Shown: positions 18,017 to 28,834 of the stretch, piece after piece
How the letters are laid out: each line of letters begins with the position of its first letter
Position numbering within the stretch: the stretch's first letter is position 1
Source of the DNA: Tatumella ptyseos ATCC 33301
GTDB taxonomy: Bacteria > Pseudomonadota > Gammaproteobacteria > Enterobacterales > Enterobacteriaceae
DNA: 64,000 nt
Assembly: GCF_000735525.1 (NCBI RefSeq)
Contig: NZ_JMPR01000047.1
Coordinates: forward strand, 32,966-96,965
Reading direction: 5' to 3'
The notes under the pieces: model-generated
The model's input: the letters and a program-made list of their open reading frames with translations, nothing else
What the model was told of the DNA's origin: nothing
The model's database searches: none
Translations under genes and position numbers: made by a program

Positions 18017-18340
18017 CTAATTCCAGCCGGCAAGGAAGGAAAATAACACCCAGAAAAAAGAAATCACAATCAGAAGCGTAAATAGCAGGGTCAGGAACAA
18101 ACGGCGGTTAAGCCAGATAGAAAACGCAATCCCCACAATGACGGACACCGGCAGTAATGCCAGAAAGAACGGCCAGGTATACATAAAGAAGAACAATACG
18201 CTGGCACCAAAGTAGAAAAATGGCGTTGCCAGCGCAAATAAATACGCAAAAAAACCAATAACCCCGCCGGAAAGAGAGGCACCGCTGCCCTCTTCCGGCG
18301 GAATTGATTGTCTGGCAAGCAATGAAGTGACGTTCAGCAT
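18017..18340 (-). CDS. ygbE: Inner-membrane protein of the YgbE family (DUF3561)
   Basis: 107 residues with three probable membrane spans (about residues 25-50, 52-75 and 80-104). The central segment LFFFMYTWPFFLALLPVSVIVGIAF is close to E. coli YgbE, and the position between cysC and ftsB is the same. Function unknown. It follows cysC by 47 bases on the same strand, so it may be read with the sulfate assimilation genes. Confidence 0.85.
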   Translation of the reverse strand: MLNVTSLLARQSIPPEEGSGASLSGGVIGFFAYLFALATPFFYFGASVLFFFMYTWPFFLALLPVSVIVGIAFSIWLNRRLFLTLLFTLLIVISFFWVLFSFLAGWN

Positions 18341-18387
18341 ATCGATCCTGTGATTACGTTACAGGGGCAGAAATTCGCCCTGTAATC

Positions 18388-18993
18388 TCAAAGATCGATA
18401 ATATCTTTCCTGCGTAACAGATCGATGATTTCGTCACTCAGTTTTGTAACGAATTGTTCGCCATCAAGATGCAGTTCTGGCTGCTCAGGAGCCTCATAAA
18501 CCGCATCAATACCGGTGAAATTGGTCAGTTCTCCGGCACGGGCTTTACGGTACAGCCCTTTCGGATCACGCGCTTCACAGACCTGCAGCGGGGTATCCAC
18601 AAAGACCTCAATAAACTGTTCCGCCGGCAGCAATTCCCTGACCATCTGTCGCTCACTACGATGCGGGGAAATAAAGGCCGTCAGCACCAGTAAACCGGCA
18701 TCTGCCATCAGTTTTGCTACCTCACCAACCCGGCGAATATTTTCTTTGCGGTCGGCATCGCTGAACCCCAGATCGCGACATAATCCGTGGCGGACATTAT
18801 CGCCATCCAGCAGGAAGGTATTGACCCCCTGCTGAAATAATCGCTGTTCGACCGCATCCGCCAGGGTCGACTTTCCCGACCCTGAAAGTCCGGTAAACCA
18901 GACAACAGCACCACGATGCCCCTGTCGCTGCTGGCGATCTTCCCGGGTAATACTGTGCGGATGCCAGACCACATTTTCATCATGCTCAGCCAT
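18388..18993 (-). CDS. cysC: Adenylylsulfate kinase
   Basis: 201 residues. Phosphorylates adenosine 5'-phosphosulfate at the 3' position to give PAPS, the third step of sulfate activation. The P-loop GLSGSGKST lies at about residues 34-42. [27 protein letters not shown] and [15 protein letters not shown] are the APS-binding and kinase signatures. Its start overlaps the cysN stop by 1 base, so it is translated with the sulfurylase subunits. Confidence 0.97.
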   Translation of the reverse strand: MAEHDENVVWHPHSITREDRQQRQGHRGAVVWFTGLSGSGKSTLADAVEQRLFQQGVNTFLLDGDNVRHGLCRDLGFSDADRKENIRRVGEVAKLMADAGLLVLTAFISPHRSERQMVRELLPAEQFIEVFVDTPLQVCEARDPKGLYRKARAGELTNFTGIDAVYEAPEQPELHLDGEQFVTKLSDEIIDLLRRKDIIDL

Positions 18994-20423
18994 TAACGGC
19001 CTCCGGAGAGATCACGGGCACCCCAGTGAGGGAAATGCTTACGAACCAGTGCATTCAGCTCACGTTCAAATTCGCTGTACTGATGGCCCGTGGTATCTTC
19101 AGCCTCATCACGCAAGGCAGAGATCATCCCGGCACCGACCGTCACATTGCTGAGACGATCGATAAAAATCAGTCCGCCAGTGACCGGGTTGTCAGTATAA
19201 GGGTCAATCACCAGTGGCTCATCAAAGGTCAGGACAACTTTACCGATACCGTTCAGGGGTAATTCGTCAACCGCCGCCGTCTCCAGGGTGTTAATATTGA
19301 CCTGATGAACAATATGGTCAACGGTTGCCCGGGCCTGCTTACCGGCAACTTTGATACCATAGGTTTTTCCGGCCGTCAGCGGGGCTTCCGCCATCCAGAC
19401 CACATCCGCTTCGGCAGATTGTACCGGCTTCAGGGTTTCCTCTGCATCGACCAGCAAATCCCCCCGGCTGATATCCACTTCGTCACTCAGTACCAGCGTA
19501 ATGGCTTCCCCGACGGAGGCTTCCTGCAGGTCGCCATCAAAGGTGACAATCCGCGCGATGGTGGAACGAACCCCGGAAGGCAGAACCTTGACGGCCTGCC
19601 CGGTACGGACGGTGCCTGAGGCCAGTGTGCCGGCATACCCGCGGAAATCCAGATTCGGGCGGTTCACATACTGCACCGGGAAACGCATGGGTTGCTCAAC
19701 GGTCGGCGGAACAATTTCTACCGTTTCCAGAATCTGTAACAGAGAAGGCCCGGTGTACCACGGCATATGCTCACTGCTGCTGGCAACATTATCTCCGGTC
19801 AGTGCGGAAAGGGGCACAAAACGGATATCCAGGTCATCCGGCAGCTGGCTTGCAAAATCCAGGTAATCCTGACGGATATCATTAAAGACCTGCTCACTGA
19901 AATCCACCAGGTCCATCTTATTCACCGCCACCACCAGGTGTTTGATCCCCAGCAGGGTTGAGATATAGCTGTGACGACGGGTCTGATCCAGTACCCCTTT
20001 ACGGGCATCGATCAGCAAAATTGAGAGGTCACAGGTCGAGGCTCCGGTCGCCATATTCCGGGTGTATTGCTCATGGCCCGGGGTATCCGCAATAATAAAC
20101 TTACGTTTTTCGGTAGAAAAATAGCGGTAAGCCACATCAATGGTAATGCCCTGCTCACGTTCTGCCTGCAGCCCGTCCACCAGCAATGCCAGATCCAGTT
20201 TTTCACCCTGGGTTCCGTGACGCTTGCTGTCATTTTGCAGTGATGAGAGCTGATCTTCATAAATCTGACGGGTATCATGCAGTAACCGGCCGATCAGCGT
20301 ACTCTTGCCGTCATCGACGCTGCCGCAGGTCAGAAACCGGAGCAGACTTTTATGTTGTTGTGCGGTCAGCCAGGCTTCCACTCCGCCCTGAGCCGCAATT
20401 TCCTGTGCTAATACTTCATTCAT
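18993..20423 (-). CDS. cysN: Sulfate adenylyltransferase subunit 1 (GTPase)
   Basis: 476 residues. The regulatory GTPase of ATP sulfurylase, which uses GTP hydrolysis to drive APS formation by CysD. The G motifs are present: [26 protein letters not shown] and NKMD, followed by an EF-Tu-like domain 2 with [16 protein letters not shown]. The ATG at 20423 is chosen because it matches the E. coli start (MNxxLAQxIAxxGG). A frame from 20489 would add 22 residues overlapping cysD. It is followed directly by cysC. Confidence 0.97.
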   Translation of the reverse strand: MNEVLAQEIAAQGGVEAWLTAQQHKSLLRFLTCGSVDDGKSTLIGRLLHDTRQIYEDQLSSLQNDSKRHGTQGEKLDLALLVDGLQAEREQGITIDVAYRYFSTEKRKFIIADTPGHEQYTRNMATGASTCDLSILLIDARKGVLDQTRRHSYISTLLGIKHLVVAVNKMDLVDFSEQVFNDIRQDYLDFASQLPDDLDIRFVPLSALTGDNVASSSEHMPWYTGPSLLQILETVEIVPPTVEQPMRFPVQYVNRPNLDFRGYAGTLASGTVRTGQAVKVLPSGVRSTIARIVTFDGDLQEASVGEAITLVLSDEVDISRGDLLVDAEETLKPVQSAEADVVWMAEAPLTAGKTYGIKVAGKQARATVDHIVHQVNINTLETAAVDELPLNGIGKVVLTFDEPLVIDPYTDNPVTGGLIFIDRLSNVTVGAGMISALRDEAEDTTGHQYSEFERELNALVRKHFPHWGARDLSGGR

Positions 20424-20433
20424 GGCAGTTTCC

Positions 20434-21342
20434 TCAGAAATATCCCTGGCGTTTTTTGAGTTCCATAGACCCGGACTGATCACGGTCAATCACACGGCCC
20501 TGGCGTTCACTGGTCGTGGAAACCAGCATTTCCTCAATGATCTCCGGCAGTGTTTCCGCCTGCGATTCGACGGCACCGGTCAGTGGCCAGCATCCGAGAG
20601 TACGGAAACGCACCATGCGGTTTTTAATTTCCTCTCCGGGTTTGAGATCGATACGGTCATCATCAATCATCATCAGCATACCGTCACGCTCCAGTACCGG
20701 ACGTTCAGCGGCCAGGTAAAGCGGTACGATTTCGATATTTTCAAGGAAGATGTATTGCCAGATATCCAGTTCCGTCCAGTTAGACAGCGGGAACACACGG
20801 ATACTTTCGCCTTTGTTAATCTGCCCGTTGTAGTTATGCCACAGCTCCGGACGCTGGTTTTTCGGGTCCCAGCGGTGAAAACGGTCACGGAAAGAATAGA
20901 GACGCTCTTTGGCACGGGATTTCTCTTCGTCACGGCGTGCGCCACCGAACGCGGCATCAAAACCGTACTTATTCAGCGCCTGTTTCAGACCTTCGGTCTT
21001 CATGATGTCCGTGTGCTTAGCACTGCCGTGAACGAACGGGTTAATCCCCATCGCTACCCCTTCCGGGTTACGGTGAACCAGTAACTCGGCACCGATCGCT
21101 TTAACTGTGCGGTCACGGAACTCGTACATTTCACGGAATTTCCAGCCGGTATCCACATGCAGCAACGGGAAAGGTAATTTCCCCGGATAGAAGGCTTTAC
21201 GGGCCAGATGCAACATCACTGAGGAATCTTTACCAATGGAGTACATCATCACCGGGTTGCTGAACTCGGCAGCCACCTCACGGATGATATGAATACTCTC
21301 TGCCTCAAGCTGACGCAGATGAGTCAATCGTTTCTGATCCAT
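20434..21342 (-). CDS. cysD: Sulfate adenylyltransferase subunit 2
   Basis: 302 residues, the E. coli length. The catalytic subunit of ATP sulfurylase, of the PP-loop ATPase fold: [17 protein letters not shown] near residue 36, then [24 protein letters not shown] and the C-terminal SSER-RQGR-like tail ending [12 protein letters not shown]. The ATG at 21342 lies behind TTGAGGAAAAG. A start five codons upstream is open but not conserved. It lies 11 bases after cysG and 10 before cysN. Confidence 0.97.
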   Translation of the reverse strand: MDQKRLTHLRQLEAESIHIIREVAAEFSNPVMMYSIGKDSSVMLHLARKAFYPGKLPFPLLHVDTGWKFREMYEFRDRTVKAIGAELLVHRNPEGVAMGINPFVHGSAKHTDIMKTEGLKQALNKYGFDAAFGGARRDEEKSRAKERLYSFRDRFHRWDPKNQRPELWHNYNGQINKGESIRVFPLSNWTELDIWQYIFLENIEIVPLYLAAERPVLERDGMLMMIDDDRIDLKPGEEIKNRMVRFRTLGCWPLTGAVESQAETLPEIIEEMLVSTTSERQGRVIDRDQSGSMELKKRQGYF

Positions 21343-21353
21343 ACAACTTTTCC

Positions 21354-22766
21354 TCAAACAGAAGGGTTCAGCCGCGGGTCGTCGTCGACCTGCGATGATG
21401 AAGTTTGAAACCAGGCAAGCTGATCCTGTAAAAGAACCACCTCACCAATAACCAGTAACGCCGGAGACGGTGCCTGCTGTGCAAGTTCGCCCAGTCCGGC
21501 CAGGGTACCTTTACTCACCTGCTGATCCGCACGGGTGCCGCGGCTGATAATCGCCACCGGCGTGTGTGGTTCCCGCCCGTGGGCAATAAGCTCGCGGCTG
21601 ATGGTTTCTGCATTCATCGCGCCCATATAGATAGCCAGCGTCTGGCGCGCACGGGCCAGAGAAGGCCAGTCAAGCTCGCTGCCTGGCTGGCAATGTCCGG
21701 TAATAAAAAGCACACTCTGCGAGTGGTCACGGTGTGTCAGCGGGATCCCCGCATACGCCGTGGCTCCGGAGGCGGCCGTGATCCCCGGGATCACCTGGAA
21801 AGGGATACCGGCCTCCGCTGCGACCTGCAATTCTTCGCCACCACGACCAAAAATAAACGGGTCACCGCCTTTCAGACGAACCACCCGCTTACCTTCCTGC
21901 GCCAGGCGGACCAGTAAACGGTTGGTCTCTTCCTGGATAACCAGGTGCGCCCCTGCCCGCTTACCGACACAAATACGCTCAGCATCCCGTCGGGTTAAGT
22001 CCAGAATCTCGTCACTGACCAGATAGTCATACAGCACGACATCGGCCAGTTGCAGAACCTGTAATCCGCGCAGGGTCAGCAGCCCCGGGTCTCCCGGACC
22101 GGCCCCCACCAGATAAATTTCCCCTTTCGGGGTGCTGTGCTGATGCAGTTCCTGCTCTGCTATTTTTTCGGCTTCCTGCTGACGGCCAGCCGCGACCAGT
22201 GCCGTAAAACGGCCGCCGAACAGGCGTTCCCAGTAATAGCGACGCTGGGTGACATCCGGCAAATGTTGCTTCACCCGGTCACGCCATTCGCCGGCAATCC
22301 TGGCCACCTCTCCGAGACTGGCCGGCAGCAGAGACTCCAGCTTTTCGCGCCAGAATCTGGCCAGTACCGGTGCTTTCCCCCCGGAAGAGATCGCCACCAC
22401 CAGCGGTGAGCGGTCCACAATCGAGGGAAAGATAAAACTGCAACGCGCCTGATCATCTACCACGTTGACCAGCTTCTGCCGTTGTTCCGCCGCGTTATAC
22501 ACCCGCTGATTCAGCGCATTATCATTTGTTGCCGCAATCACCAGAAACACCGCATCCAGCTGCGACTCTTCAAATTCTGTCGCCAGCCAGATCAATTGCT
22601 GCTGCTGGTGCAGAGTTGCCAGCTCTTCACAAAGCTTCCGCGCGACCACATAGACCTTCGCGCCGGCGCGATGCAGTAAACTAATTTTTCGTGCAGCAAT
22701 ATCTCCGCCGCCCACCACTAAAACGGGCCGGTTCCGGAGCTCTGCAAATAGGGGAAGGTAATCCAC
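21354..22766 (-). CDS. cysG: Siroheme synthase (uroporphyrinogen methyltransferase / dehydrogenase / ferrochelatase)
   Basis: About 470 residues with two parts. Residues 1-150 are the NAD-binding dehydrogenase-chelatase ([13 protein letters not shown], later [22 protein letters not shown]). Residues 215-460 are the SAM-dependent methyltransferase ([55 protein letters not shown]). It makes the siroheme cofactor used by CysI. Either GTG at 22772 or GTG at 22766 could start it. I chose 22766 because it gives MDYLPLF, like E. coli, with AGG at the right spacing. Placing it in front of cysDNC supplies siroheme together with sulfite production. Confidence 0.94.
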   Translation of the reverse strand: MDYLPLFAELRNRPVLVVGGGDIAARKISLLHRAGAKVYVVARKLCEELATLHQQQQLIWLATEFEESQLDAVFLVIAATNDNALNQRVYNAAEQRQKLVNVVDDQARCSFIFPSIVDRSPLVVAISSGGKAPVLARFWREKLESLLPASLGEVARIAGEWRDRVKQHLPDVTQRRYYWERLFGGRFTALVAAGRQQEAEKIAEQELHQHSTPKGEIYLVGAGPGDPGLLTLRGLQVLQLADVVLYDYLVSDEILDLTRRDAERICVGKRAGAHLVIQEETNRLLVRLAQEGKRVVRLKGGDPFIFGRGGEELQVAAEAGIPFQVIPGITAASGATAYAGIPLTHRDHSQSVLFITGHCQPGSELDWPSLARARQTLAIYMGAMNAETISRELIAHGREPHTPVAIISRGTRADQQVSKGTLAGLGELAQQAPSPALLVIGEVVLLQDQLAWFQTSSSQVDDDPRLNPSV

Positions 22767-23087
22767 GGTCACCTGGTTGTTATTAACTTAGAATAATAAT
22801 GACTATACGACTGACAGGGCCGGTTTGAAATGTCGATTTGGAATGAGCTGTAACTTAATGGAATATGCAAAGCTTATGCGTATTCTGAATAAGTCATCTT
22901 ATCCCCCGTGATAGCACGGTATTCAGCACAGGCAGGGCAGGAGAAAAGGGAAAATAACTATTTTCCGGGCACCTGAAAATATTTCATCTATAAATCAGTA
23001 AATTAATGGCGACGTTCAGGAACGCATTCAGAAAGGGAGACAGTACGAAAACGCTGCACGATACCGGGAGCATCGTGCAGCGACAGA
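22767..23087. promoter_or_regulatory. cysH-cysG intergenic region, probable cysGDNC promoter
   Basis: About 320 AT-rich bases between the cysH terminator and cysG on the minus strand. It is where a CysB-activated promoter for cysGDNC is expected. I see no gene in it and cannot place -10 and -35 boxes with certainty. Confidence 0.4.
23052..23082 (-). terminator. Terminator of the cysJIH transcript
   Basis: An 11-bp perfect stem (CGCTGCACGAT with ATCGTGCAGCG, nine-base loop) begins 6 bases after the cysH stop. On the minus strand it is followed by TTTTCGT. Confidence 0.8.
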
Positions 23088-23819
23088 TTAACCTTCGTGC
23101 AGGCCGCACTCACGTTTCAGACCAAAAAATCGTGTTTCTTCTTCGGCCATACCGGGTTCCCATTTCCGCGTAGTATGGGTATCTCCCACTGACAGATAGC
23201 CCTGGTCCCATAACGGATGGTACGACAGCCCGTGTTGTTTCAGGTACTGGTACACCTGGCGGTTATCCCAGTCAATGATCGGCAGGATCTTAAATATGCC
23301 GCGCTGAACAGAAAGTACCGGCAGTCCGGCACGGCTCTGCGATTGTTCCCGGCGAAGTCCGGCAAACCATGACGATGCCTGCAGGGTTTCCAGGGCACGG
23401 TTCATCGGCTCGACTTTATTGAGGGTATTATATTTTTCGATACCCTCAACCCCCTGCTCCCAGAGTTTCCCGTAGCGGGCTTCCTGCCATGCCGGTGATT
23501 CGCTGGCACGGAATACCTGCAGGTTCAGTTGTAACTGATCCGTCAGCCGGTCAATAAACTGATAGGTTTCCGGAAACAGATACCCCGTATCGGTCAGGAT
23601 CACCGGGATATCCGGTCGCTGGCGGGTCACCAGGTGCAGACAGACTGCGGCCTGGATCCCGAAGCTGGAACTGAGTACCACGTTACCGGGCAGATTCTCC
23701 AGTGCCCATGCCACCCGCTGTTCTGCGGTCAGTGCTTCCAGTTGCTGATTCACTTCACTCAGCGCCTGCTGTTGCTCTGTTTTATCCAGTGCATTCAGTT
23801 CGGATAACCTGAGAGACAT
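23088..23819 (-). CDS. cysH: Phosphoadenosine phosphosulfate (PAPS) reductase
   Basis: 243 residues. Reduces PAPS to sulfite using thioredoxin. Visible motifs are [15 protein letters not shown], the PP-loop-like [32 protein letters not shown] and the C-terminal ECGLH, whose cysteine is the redox-active residue. There is a single cysteine in that motif and no second cluster pair, so it is the PAPS-specific and not the iron-sulfur APS type. It lies 11 bases after cysI and is followed by a clear terminator. Confidence 0.97.
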   Translation of the reverse strand: MSLRLSELNALDKTEQQQALSEVNQQLEALTAEQRVAWALENLPGNVVLSSSFGIQAAVCLHLVTRQRPDIPVILTDTGYLFPETYQFIDRLTDQLQLNLQVFRASESPAWQEARYGKLWEQGVEGIEKYNTLNKVEPMNRALETLQASSWFAGLRREQSQSRAGLPVLSVQRGIFKILPIIDWDNRQVYQYLKQHGLSYHPLWDQGYLSVGDTHTTRKWEPGMAEEETRFFGLKRECGLHEG

Positions 23820-23830
23820 AGCTACCTCCG

Positions 23831-25543
23831 TTATTCCCAGAAATCACGGGCAGGATCGAGTACCGGCCGGATAATGCCCGCCCGGATCACATAATCGCCG
23901 AAACCTTCGTCCGTCTGACGTTCACAGGCCCAGCGGCCAATCAGTTCATCCAATACCGACAGGATTTCCTGCTGACTGATATTTTCACGGTACATCCGCG
24001 GGATACGCGTACCGATGCGGTTGCCTCCGAGATGAAGATTATAGCGGCCGGGGGCTTTCCCCACTAATCCAATCTCTGCCAGCAGTGCACGGCCACAGCC
24101 GTTCGGACACCCGGTCACCCGCAGGACAATATGTTCATCGCCCACCCCGTGACGGGACAAAATGGTTTCTACCTCATCCACAAACGCCGGCAGGAAGCGT
24201 TCTGCTTCGGCCATCGCCAGCGGGCAGGTCGGGAATGCCACACAAGCCATGGAATTTTCACGCTGAACACTGACGGATTCCATCAGGCCATGTTCACGGG
24301 CCAGGTCTTCGATGATCTGCTTTTGCGATCCCGCCACCCCGGCGACGATCAGGTTCTGGTTAGCCGTCAGACGGAAGTCGCCCTGATGGATTTTGGCAAT
24401 TTCAGCAATCCCGGTTTTCAGGGAACGGCCCGGATAGTCCAGCAAACGACCGTTTTCAATAAACAGAGTCAGGTGCCATTGATTATCGATGCCTTTGATC
24501 CAGCCAAAACGGTCGCCGCGGGTGGTAAATTCATACGGACGGACGGGTTCAAAAGTGATCCCGGCCCGTTTTTCGACTTCGGCTTTAAAGACGTCCACCC
24601 CGACCCGTTCCAGGGTGTATTTGGTCTTGGCATTTTTACGATCGGTCCGGTTCCCCCAGTCACGCTGGGTAGTCACCACTGCGGTGGCGACATCAAGCGT
24701 TTTATCCAGCGGCAGGAAGCCGATTTCGGTCGCGGTACGGGCATAGGTCGCTTTATTACCGTGGTCAATGGATAATCCGCCCCCCAGCAACAGGTTGAAC
24801 CCCGCCAGTTTGCCGTTTTCAGCCACTGCCACAAAGTTCATGTCATTCGCATGCAAATCAACATCATTGTTCGGCGGAATGACCACCGTGGTCTTGAATT
24901 TACGCGGCAGATACGTCTCGCCGAGGATCGGCTCTTCATCGGTGGTCGCCACTTTTTCCTGGTCCCACCAGATTTCCGCGTACGCACGGGTCCGGGGTAG
25001 CAGGTGCTCAGAAAGGCGTTTCGCCCATTCGTAGGCTTCCTGATGTAATTCAGATTCCACCGGGTTCGACGTACAGAGCACATTGCGGTTCACGTCGTTT
25101 GCCGTCGCCAGGGCATCGAGCCCCGCTTCATGCAGCATCTGATGGGCCGGTTTCACGTTTTTCTTCAGGATCCCGTGGAACTGGAAGGTCTGACGGTTAG
25201 TCAGACGGATGCTGCCATAAAGGGTTTTATCGGTGGCAAAGCGGTCAATCGCCAGCCACTGCTGCGGCGTAATAATCCCGCCAGGCAGACGGCAACGCAG
25301 CATCATGGCATGACGCGGCTCCAGTTTCTGCGCTGCGCGGCTGGCACGGATATCACGATCATCCTGCTGATACATGCCGTGAAAGCGGATCAGCAAAAAG
25401 TTATCGCCGCGGAATCCGCCGGTCAGGCCGTCGGACAAATCATCGGTGATCGTGCCGCGCAGAAAGTGGCTCTCTTTTTTCAGGCGCTCGGCATCCGTCA
25501 GTTTGCCTTCGACCACTAACGGGCCGGGATTTTTATCACTCAT
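23831..25543 (-). CDS. cysI: Sulfite reductase hemoprotein beta-component
   Basis: 570 residues, the E. coli length. Reduces sulfite to sulfide with six electrons delivered from CysJ. The 4Fe-4S and siroheme ligand cysteines are in [18 protein letters not shown] (near residue 434-440) and [20 protein letters not shown] (near 479-483). Substrate-binding arginines are in the N-terminal half ([17 protein letters not shown]). The start codon shares one base with the cysJ stop, so the two subunits are made in step. Confidence 0.97.
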   Translation of the reverse strand: MSDKNPGPLVVEGKLTDAERLKKESHFLRGTITDDLSDGLTGGFRGDNFLLIRFHGMYQQDDRDIRASRAAQKLEPRHAMMLRCRLPGGIITPQQWLAIDRFATDKTLYGSIRLTNRQTFQFHGILKKNVKPAHQMLHEAGLDALATANDVNRNVLCTSNPVESELHQEAYEWAKRLSEHLLPRTRAYAEIWWDQEKVATTDEEPILGETYLPRKFKTTVVIPPNNDVDLHANDMNFVAVAENGKLAGFNLLLGGGLSIDHGNKATYARTATEIGFLPLDKTLDVATAVVTTQRDWGNRTDRKNAKTKYTLERVGVDVFKAEVEKRAGITFEPVRPYEFTTRGDRFGWIKGIDNQWHLTLFIENGRLLDYPGRSLKTGIAEIAKIHQGDFRLTANQNLIVAGVAGSQKQIIEDLAREHGLMESVSVQRENSMACVAFPTCPLAMAEAERFLPAFVDEVETILSRHGVGDEHIVLRVTGCPNGCGRALLAEIGLVGKAPGRYNLHLGGNRIGTRIPRMYRENISQQEILSVLDELIGRWACERQTDEGFGDYVIRAGIIRPVLDPARDFWE

Positions 25544-27357
25544 TAGTACACATCTCGCTGGTAACGGCGCGCCACGCGCAGCTCACTCAAATATTCGTCG
25601 GCAGCTTCGCTATCCATCTGCCCCTGTTCGGCAATGATCTCAATCAGGGCCTGTTCAACATCTTTTGCCATACGGCTGGCATCGCCACAGACATAAAGAT
25701 GTGCACCTTCCTCAATCCAGCGCCAGACTTCTGCCCCTTGCTCACGGAGTTTGTCCTGCACATAAATTTTTTCCTGCTGGTCACGGGACCAGGCCAGATC
25801 GATACGGGTCAGCAGGCCGTCTTTCACATATTTCTGCCATTCGACCTGATAGAGAAAGTCCTCGGTGAAGTGCGGGTTACCGAAGAACAGCCAGTTTTTA
25901 CCCTCAGCACCGTCATTGTCTCTCTGCTGAATAAACGCACGGAAAGGGGCGATCCCGGTGCCGGGGCCAATCATGATCACCGGGGTCTGCGGGTTTTCAG
26001 GCAAACGAAAATTATCGTTATGTTCGATAAACACCCGCACCTCGCCGTCTTCTTCCAGCCGGTCAGCCAGGAAGCCGGAGGCTCCGCCGCTGCGTTCGCG
26101 GCCTTCAATATCATAACGGACCACACCGACCGTAATATGCACTTCATCTTCGGCTTCGGCCTGAGAGGAGGCAATCGAATAAAGACGCGGCGTCAGCGGC
26201 CGTAACAGGTCTGTTAACTGCTCTGCCCGCAATTCGACCGGTGCATGGCGAACCATATCGACAATCGGCCACCGTTGCGCATAAGCCTGCAGCGCAGCCT
26301 TATCTCCGGCCATCGACAACAGTTCACTGTGCCCGGACAGGTGTGCATACTTTTCCACAATCTGCGGGGTATTGACCGTCAGTTCAAAATGCTGTTGTAA
26401 CGCGGTTGCCAGAGGCAATGACTGGCCGGCAACACTGACCTCCTGCTTTCCGTCCAGCCACAATAATCCCAGCAGCTCTTCCACCAGTTGCGGGTCATTG
26501 TCAAACCAGACGCCCAGCGCATCCCCTGGCTGATAGCGCAGACCGGAATTGCCCAGATCTATCTCCAGATGACGGATATCTTTCTGCGAGTCATTGCCGG
26601 TAATTTTCTGATTTACGGCCAGCGACGCGACCAGGGGTTGTTCTTTGGTATACGGAGTACTGTCAATTTCGTCACTGGCACCGGAGGCAGCCTGTGATAC
26701 CGCCGCATCGGAGACCGCCGGTAACCGCTGCTGCAGTAACGCCACAATCTCCTGGCGCCACTGATCGGCTGTCGCCTGATAATCCACATCTGCATCACCG
26801 CGGGTCAGCAGTCGCTCTGCACCGAGATCCGCCAGACGCTGGTCGAAGTCTTTACCGGCCTGACAGAAAAACTCATAGGAACTGTCGCCCAGGCCAAAGA
26901 CCGCAAATGCCGTCGACTTCATTTCCGGCGCTTTTTTCGACATCAGGTATTTATGTAAGGCCACAGCCTCTTCCGGCGGTTCACCTTCCCCCTGGGTCGA
27001 TGTCACCACCAGCAACCATTTTTCCTGAGCGATTTGCTTAAATTTGTAATCGCCGGCATTCACCAGAGAAACCACCACTCCGGTGGCCAGTAAATCGTCC
27101 CGTAGCTGCTCAGCCAGCCGTCTGGCGTTGCCGGTCTGTGATGCGGAAAGAATAGTGACGGTCGGTGCCGGGGCGGCCTGCGGGCTTGTGCCTGCGGACG
27201 AAGCGGTGGTCGCGGCAACCGGCGTATCGCCGCTTAACCGTCCCCAGAAATAGCCGGAGAGCCAGGCCATCTGGGTCACAGAAAAATCCTGCGTCGCAGC
27301 CTGTAATTGGGCGAGTTGTTCTGCCGAAAGCGGAAGCTGTGGGGCCTTATTGGTCAT
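25543..27357 (-). CDS. cysJ: Sulfite reductase flavoprotein alpha-component
   Basis: 604 residues. Carries electrons from NADPH through FAD and FMN to CysI. An N-terminal flavodoxin domain ([51 protein letters not shown]) is joined to a ferredoxin-reductase domain (RLYSIASSQ for [15 protein letters not shown] and YVCGDA for NADPH, C-terminal RRYQRDVY). The ATG at 27357 matches E. coli. The frame is open to 27450 but the extra residues are a hydrophobic stretch with no family support. The region upstream, shared with divergent queD, should carry the CysB-dependent promoter. Confidence 0.96.
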   Translation of the reverse strand: MTNKAPQLPLSAEQLAQLQAATQDFSVTQMAWLSGYFWGRLSGDTPVAATTASSAGTSPQAAPAPTVTILSASQTGNARRLAEQLRDDLLATGVVVSLVNAGDYKFKQIAQEKWLLVVTSTQGEGEPPEEAVALHKYLMSKKAPEMKSTAFAVFGLGDSSYEFFCQAGKDFDQRLADLGAERLLTRGDADVDYQATADQWRQEIVALLQQRLPAVSDAAVSQAASGASDEIDSTPYTKEQPLVASLAVNQKITGNDSQKDIRHLEIDLGNSGLRYQPGDALGVWFDNDPQLVEELLGLLWLDGKQEVSVAGQSLPLATALQQHFELTVNTPQIVEKYAHLSGHSELLSMAGDKAALQAYAQRWPIVDMVRHAPVELRAEQLTDLLRPLTPRLYSIASSQAEAEDEVHITVGVVRYDIEGRERSGGASGFLADRLEEDGEVRVFIEHNDNFRLPENPQTPVIMIGPGTGIAPFRAFIQQRDNDGAEGKNWLFFGNPHFTEDFLYQVEWQKYVKDGLLTRIDLAWSRDQQEKIYVQDKLREQGAEVWRWIEEGAHLYVCGDASRMAKDVEQALIEIIAEQGQMDSEAADEYLSELRVARRYQRDVY

Positions 27358-27630
27358 TGCGTTTCGTAGTCCAGTATCAGCGGCGAAAAATAGAATCAGT
27401 AAATGTAAGGTTAACGGAGAGAGTATGCCGGTAAAAGACAGCTTATGCATATCACATAACCAAATTGCCTAACGGGTTTTATCACTAATATTAACCAGTA
27501 AAAGTGGTAAGCGATAAACTTCTGCCATCTGTCGGAGACTGGTATCGGTTACAAAGGGAATATCAGGGAAAAGTGTGAGAAATGCCAGGTTTTGCGGTAG
27601 AATCTGCGGCTTTTACACTCGGGAAGAATT

Positions 27631-27999
27631 ATGTCAGTTACTACACTCTTTAAAGAATTTCAGTTCGAAGCGGCTCACTATTTACCCCATGTCCCGGACG
27701 GGCATAAATGCGGACGCCTGCATGGGCATTCTTTCCTTGTTCGTCTGGAAATTACAGGTGAAGTGGACCCGCACACCGGCTGGGTGATGGACTTTGCTGA
27801 ACTGAAGGCACGCTTTAAGCCTCTCTATGAACAGCTGGACCATCATTACCTGAATGAGATTGACGGACTGGAAAACCCGACCAGCGAAGTTCTGGCGGCC
27901 TGGATCTGGCAGAAAATGAAACCTGAATTGCCGTTACTGAGCGCAGTCATGATCAAAGAAACCTGTACCGCTGGCTGTGTCTATCGCGGACAGGCATAA
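27631..27999 (+). CDS. queD: 6-carboxy-5,6,7,8-tetrahydropterin synthase QueD
   Basis: 122 residues. Second enzyme of the queuosine precursor pathway, converting dihydroneopterin triphosphate to carboxytetrahydropterin. Zinc ligands are His in FEAAHYL and in LHGHSF, with the catalytic Cys in [15 protein letters not shown] and LDHHYLNE follow the family pattern. GGAAG precedes the ATG. It is divergent from cysJ and convergent with queE, which acts next in the same pathway. Confidence 0.96.
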   Translation: MSVTTLFKEFQFEAAHYLPHVPDGHKCGRLHGHSFLVRLEITGEVDPHTGWVMDFAELKARFKPLYEQLDHHYLNEIDGLENPTSEVLAAWIWQKMKPELPLLSAVMIKETCTAGCVYRGQA

Positions 28000-28024
28000 C
28001 GCAGAAAAAAACAGACTTACCGAT

Positions 28025-28050
28025 TGCCGGCCATCCTCAGACCGCCGGCA
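28025..28050. terminator. Hairpin between convergent queD and queE
   Basis: A 7-bp stem TGCCGGC with GCCGGCA and a 12-base loop between the two converging genes. There is no immediate T run, though a run of seven T follows about 18 bases on for the minus strand. Confidence 0.4.
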
Positions 28051-28055
28051 CCGGT

Positions 28056-28727
28056 TCAGGCAATATTCAGATACTTATGGGTCTGCATTGATAGCCGCCA
28101 GTTGCGGGCAATACACGCAGAGATACAAAGCTCCGTGGCTTCTTTCTTACAGCTAATAGGCTGCAGAGCAATAATACGTGACTTATCGTCCTGTACCTGC
28201 GCCAGTAACTGCTCCAGAGCTTCAATGTCCCGCTCACGGGCCACCGGATGTTTGATTTCATCCGCACGGATCAGCGCCGGAGTCAGTACATCATAGCCGC
28301 CACGCATATTCACTTTCGGTGAGACCGTGACCCAGGTGTTATCTGAACACTGAATCGGGTGCGTGCCGCTGGTTTCAATCTGACAACTGTAGCCAAAAGC
28401 TTCCAGTGCCGTGGTAAGCGGACGCAGATCATAAATTGCCGGCTCGCCGCCGGTGATCACCACGTGGCGTGCCGTCCATTGCTGCTCACTGATAATTTTC
28501 AGCAGCGTTAACGGTTCAGCATTGCCCCACTGCTCGCTTTCAACCGTTTTAATCAGAATATCCCCGACAGGGACCTCGTTATCGGCGAATTTTTCCCAGG
28601 TATGTTTGGTGTCACACCAGCTGCACCCGACAGGACACCCCTGTAAACGGATAAAAATGGCCGGTACACCGGTATAAAAGCCTTCGCCCTGAAGGGTTTG
28701 AAACATTTCGTTAATCGGGTACAGCAT
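28056..28727 (-). CDS. queE: 7-carboxy-7-deazaguanine synthase QueE (radical SAM)
   Basis: About 223 residues. Radical SAM enzyme that contracts the carboxytetrahydropterin ring to carboxydeazaguanine in queuosine synthesis. The cluster motif CPVGCSWC (CX3CX2C) is near residue 31, with VITGGEPAIYD and IETSGTHPIQ after it, and the end LSMQTHKYLNIA is nearly identical to E. coli. I chose the ATG at 28727, which matches E. coli. An ATG five codons upstream at 28742 is also possible. Confidence 0.95.
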   Translation of the reverse strand: MLYPINEMFQTLQGEGFYTGVPAIFIRLQGCPVGCSWCDTKHTWEKFADNEVPVGDILIKTVESEQWGNAEPLTLLKIISEQQWTARHVVITGGEPAIYDLRPLTTALEAFGYSCQIETSGTHPIQCSDNTWVTVSPKVNMRGGYDVLTPALIRADEIKHPVARERDIEALEQLLAQVQDDKSRIIALQPISCKKEATELCISACIARNWRLSMQTHKYLNIA

Positions 28728-28775
28728 CACTTGCTCAATCATTACAAAAGATAATCGACCATTATTACAGATCTT

Positions 28776-28803
28776 CCGCCGCAGATCATGCCTGATCCGG
28801 CGG
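28776..28803 (-). terminator. Hairpin after tadG
   Basis: An imperfect stem (CCGCCG..GATCA with TGATC..CGGCGG) lies 31 bases past the tadG stop and before the queE start. There is no U run, so termination of the Tad operon here is uncertain. Confidence 0.35.
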
Positions 28804-28834
28804 CGAAAGCATTCTGTGATCGTTTCTTACCGGA

